64,000 nucleotides of DNA, taken from contig NZ_CP012850.1 in NCBI RefSeq assembly GCF_000802205.1, positions 1,116,001 to 1,180,000 on the forward strand, read 5' to 3'. The position numbers and the translations under genes are program-made. Every line of letters starts with the position of its first letter. Position 1 is the first letter of the stretch. This document shows positions 62,578-64,000 of the stretch, in pieces. Origin of the DNA: Candidatus Nitrosocosmicus oleophilus (GTDB lineage Archaea; Thermoproteota; Nitrososphaeria; Nitrososphaerales; Nitrososphaeraceae). Below the pieces are notes generated by a model. It was not told the origin of the DNA and ran no database searches. It worked only from the letters and a program-made list of their open reading frames with translations.

Positions 62578-63864
62578 ATGGAGAGCTCCGGGTGGTCTGA
62601 AATGGATGAGTGGGGCCCAGAAAAAATATTGCAGGTGTATGACCCTGACACTGGTATGAAAGGTGTTTTGGTTATTGACAATACCTCTACTGGTCCTGGC
62701 AAAGGAGGAATAAGGTTTGCAGAAAGTGTTACTCTTACAGAGGTTTTTAAGCTCGCAAGAACAATGACTTGGAAATGTGCGTCAGCAGGACTACCATTCG
62801 GCGGTGCTAAAGGAGGAATTCTGGCCAACCCAGGTAAAGTAAATCAAGTAGAATGGATTAAATCCTTTGCTAAAATGATAAAACCCTATTGTCCCTCCCA
62901 ATATATTGCAGCTACTGACGTTGGAACAACCGAATTGGATATGGCAGTATTTGCACATGAGATCGGAGATATGCGAGCATGTACTGGTAAGCCGCAAGAA
63001 CTTGGAGGAATTCCTCACGAACTAGGTACAACTGGTTATGGTGTAAGTGTTGCACTAAGAACCACAATAGACTTTTTAAAAGACATCAAACGTAAAGGAT
63101 TAGATATTTCCAAACCTCTTCTCGCTCTCACAAACACCTTAGACAAGAAAAGAAATGATTTTAAAATAGTTATTCAGGGATTTGGCAATGTAGGTTCATT
63201 TACTGCAAAATTTCTAAATGATTTAAATATAAAAGTTATAGGCGTTAGTGATGTCTCGGGGTTTGTATTTGATGATAATGGTTTGGATATTCCGAAATTA
63301 ATGAGCGACATGAAAGACAAGTCCAAGTTAAGTGATCTACCAGTAGATAATCATAATCATCAAAACCACTCTTATAATATTTTAGATAAAGACGAAATTT
63401 TTAATGTAGATTCAGATATTTTTATTCCTGCAGCTTTGACCGGTGTTATCAACGATAAGACTGCCCCCAAGTTATTAGAGCATAATGTAAAGATAATTGT
63501 AGAGGGTGCAAATATTCCAACAACTCCTACAGCTGATCAATATTTAGTGGATAATAATATTTTAATCATACCCGATTTTCTTGCAAATTCTGGTGGTGTA
63601 ATCGGATCATTTGTTGAGTATCAAGGTCGAACAGAAAAAGAAGCCTTTGATCTAATAGAATATAAAATTACAAATAATGTTAAAAGAGCACTTTACAATT
63701 CACTTTCATTAACTGACCAGAAAGATGATACTTCAGAATTTAATGTTAGAAAGGTTGCGATGGAAACAGCAAAACAAATAGTATATAGAGCAATGTTATT
63801 AAGAAAAGGCGCAATTAGTGTCGCAAGAGAAGCATATGCAAGAAAGGAACGAGTAATTTATTAG
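62578..63864 (+). CDS. gdhA: Glutamate dehydrogenase (Glu/Leu/Phe/Val family)
   Basis: 428 aa. Substrate-binding and catalytic text: KGGIRFAESVTLTEVFKLAR, MTWKCASAGLPFGGAKGGIL with the active-site Lys, AATDVGTTELDMAVFAHEIG; NAD(P) site IVIQGFGNVGSFTAKFL. Acidic surface residues follow. It makes glutamate from 2-oxoglutarate and ammonium or the reverse, the link of ammonium to amino-acid nitrogen in an ammonia oxidiser. An insert of about 15 residues (TNTLDKKRNDFK) precedes the nucleotide site. ATG start. Ends 136 bp before the window end. Confidence 0.94.
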   Translation: MESSGWSEMDEWGPEKILQVYDPDTGMKGVLVIDNTSTGPGKGGIRFAESVTLTEVFKLARTMTWKCASAGLPFGGAKGGILANPGKVNQVEWIKSFAKMIKPYCPSQYIAATDVGTTELDMAVFAHEIGDMRACTGKPQELGGIPHELGTTGYGVSVALRTTIDFLKDIKRKGLDISKPLLALTNTLDKKRNDFKIVIQGFGNVGSFTAKFLNDLNIKVIGVSDVSGFVFDDNGLDIPKLMSDMKDKSKLSDLPVDNHNHQNHSYNILDKDEIFNVDSDIFIPAALTGVINDKTAPKLLEHNVKIIVEGANIPTTPTADQYLVDNNILIIPDFLANSGGVIGSFVEYQGRTEKEAFDLIEYKITNNVKRALYNSLSLTDQKDDTSEFNVRKVAMETAKQIVYRAMLLRKGAISVAREAYARKERVIY

Positions 63865-64000
63865 ATTAATTGAATTGATGTTACTAACACAAATGGATAA
63901 GAAAGGATTTGCCTATCGTATATTGTGAATCTGATAGAATTATCCTTGGATCCTTACACGTCGTAGAAACCTTCTATTGGTAATCAATACTCAAATTGTT

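Overview
The window looks like chromosomal DNA of an ammonia-oxidising archaeon of the Nitrososphaeria (Thaumarchaeota), most likely a low-GC Nitrososphaerales member; a Nitrosocosmicus-like genus is my guess, not a demonstration. The evidence is archaeal information-processing genes (ribosomal protein L21e, RNA polymerase subunit Rpb4/F, DUF655, Dim1/KsgA, RadA, SUI1/eIF1), F420-linked proteins, a heme-copper oxidase with cupredoxin modules, Kelch and NHL secreted proteins, a compact heme/siroheme gene set, AT-rich intergenic DNA and frequent TTG/GTG starts.

Region 1 (1-2257): one GC-richer gene, open at the left edge, for a polymorphic-toxin-like protein, then 600 bp without a gene. Region 2 (about 2.2-16.9 kb): a very AT-rich integrated mobile element ending at a tRNA-Arg(UCG) gene. 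It carries a tyrosine recombinase next to the tRNA 3' end, a DNA replication module (PrimPol-MCM fusion plus family B DNA polymerase with proofreading domain), ribbon-helix-helix and AbrB-like regulators, a cysteine-rich microprotein, a nucleotide-cyclase-fold protein, an AlbA_2 protein, a PD-(D/E)XK nuclease and several orphans. I see no capsid, terminase or conjugation gene. A degenerate sequence of about 38 bp occurs three times between its genes. This is the most novel part of the window.

Region 3 (17-24.4 kb): gene-poor, with secreted proteins (one broken by an in-frame TAA, one six-bladed Kelch protein) and small zinc-ribbon or Cys-rich proteins. Region 4 (24.4-30.4 kb): CPA2 antiporter, chorismate mutase, aminotransferase, F420:NADP oxidoreductase, histidine phosphatase. 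Region 5 (30.5-35.2 kb): terminal oxidase cluster with subunit II split over two genes, subunit I, two near-identical cupredoxin domains and a half-size heme A synthase. Region 6 (36.5-41.4 kb): DUF167, a SerA-type dehydrogenase, SufB, SufD and a Rieske ferredoxin.

Region 7 (41.5-51.4 kb, minus strand): tetrapyrrole genes hemD, cobA, hemC and hemL, then a 3-kb interruption with secreted NHL and other proteins, then hemB, hemA and a Met8/CysG-type gene. They run from glutamyl-tRNA to uroporphyrinogen III and on to siroheme. hemC appears to start at ATT, overlapping the hemL stop. Region 8 (51.6-54.9 kb): radA, then the conserved archaeal cluster rpl21e-rpoF-DUF655-ksgA. Region 9 (55-64 kb): UspA, DUF985 cupin, a coiled-coil protein, a crotonase-family enzyme (candidate for the 3-hydroxypropionate/4-hydroxybutyrate cycle), a PPOX-fold protein, SUI1 and glutamate dehydrogenase.
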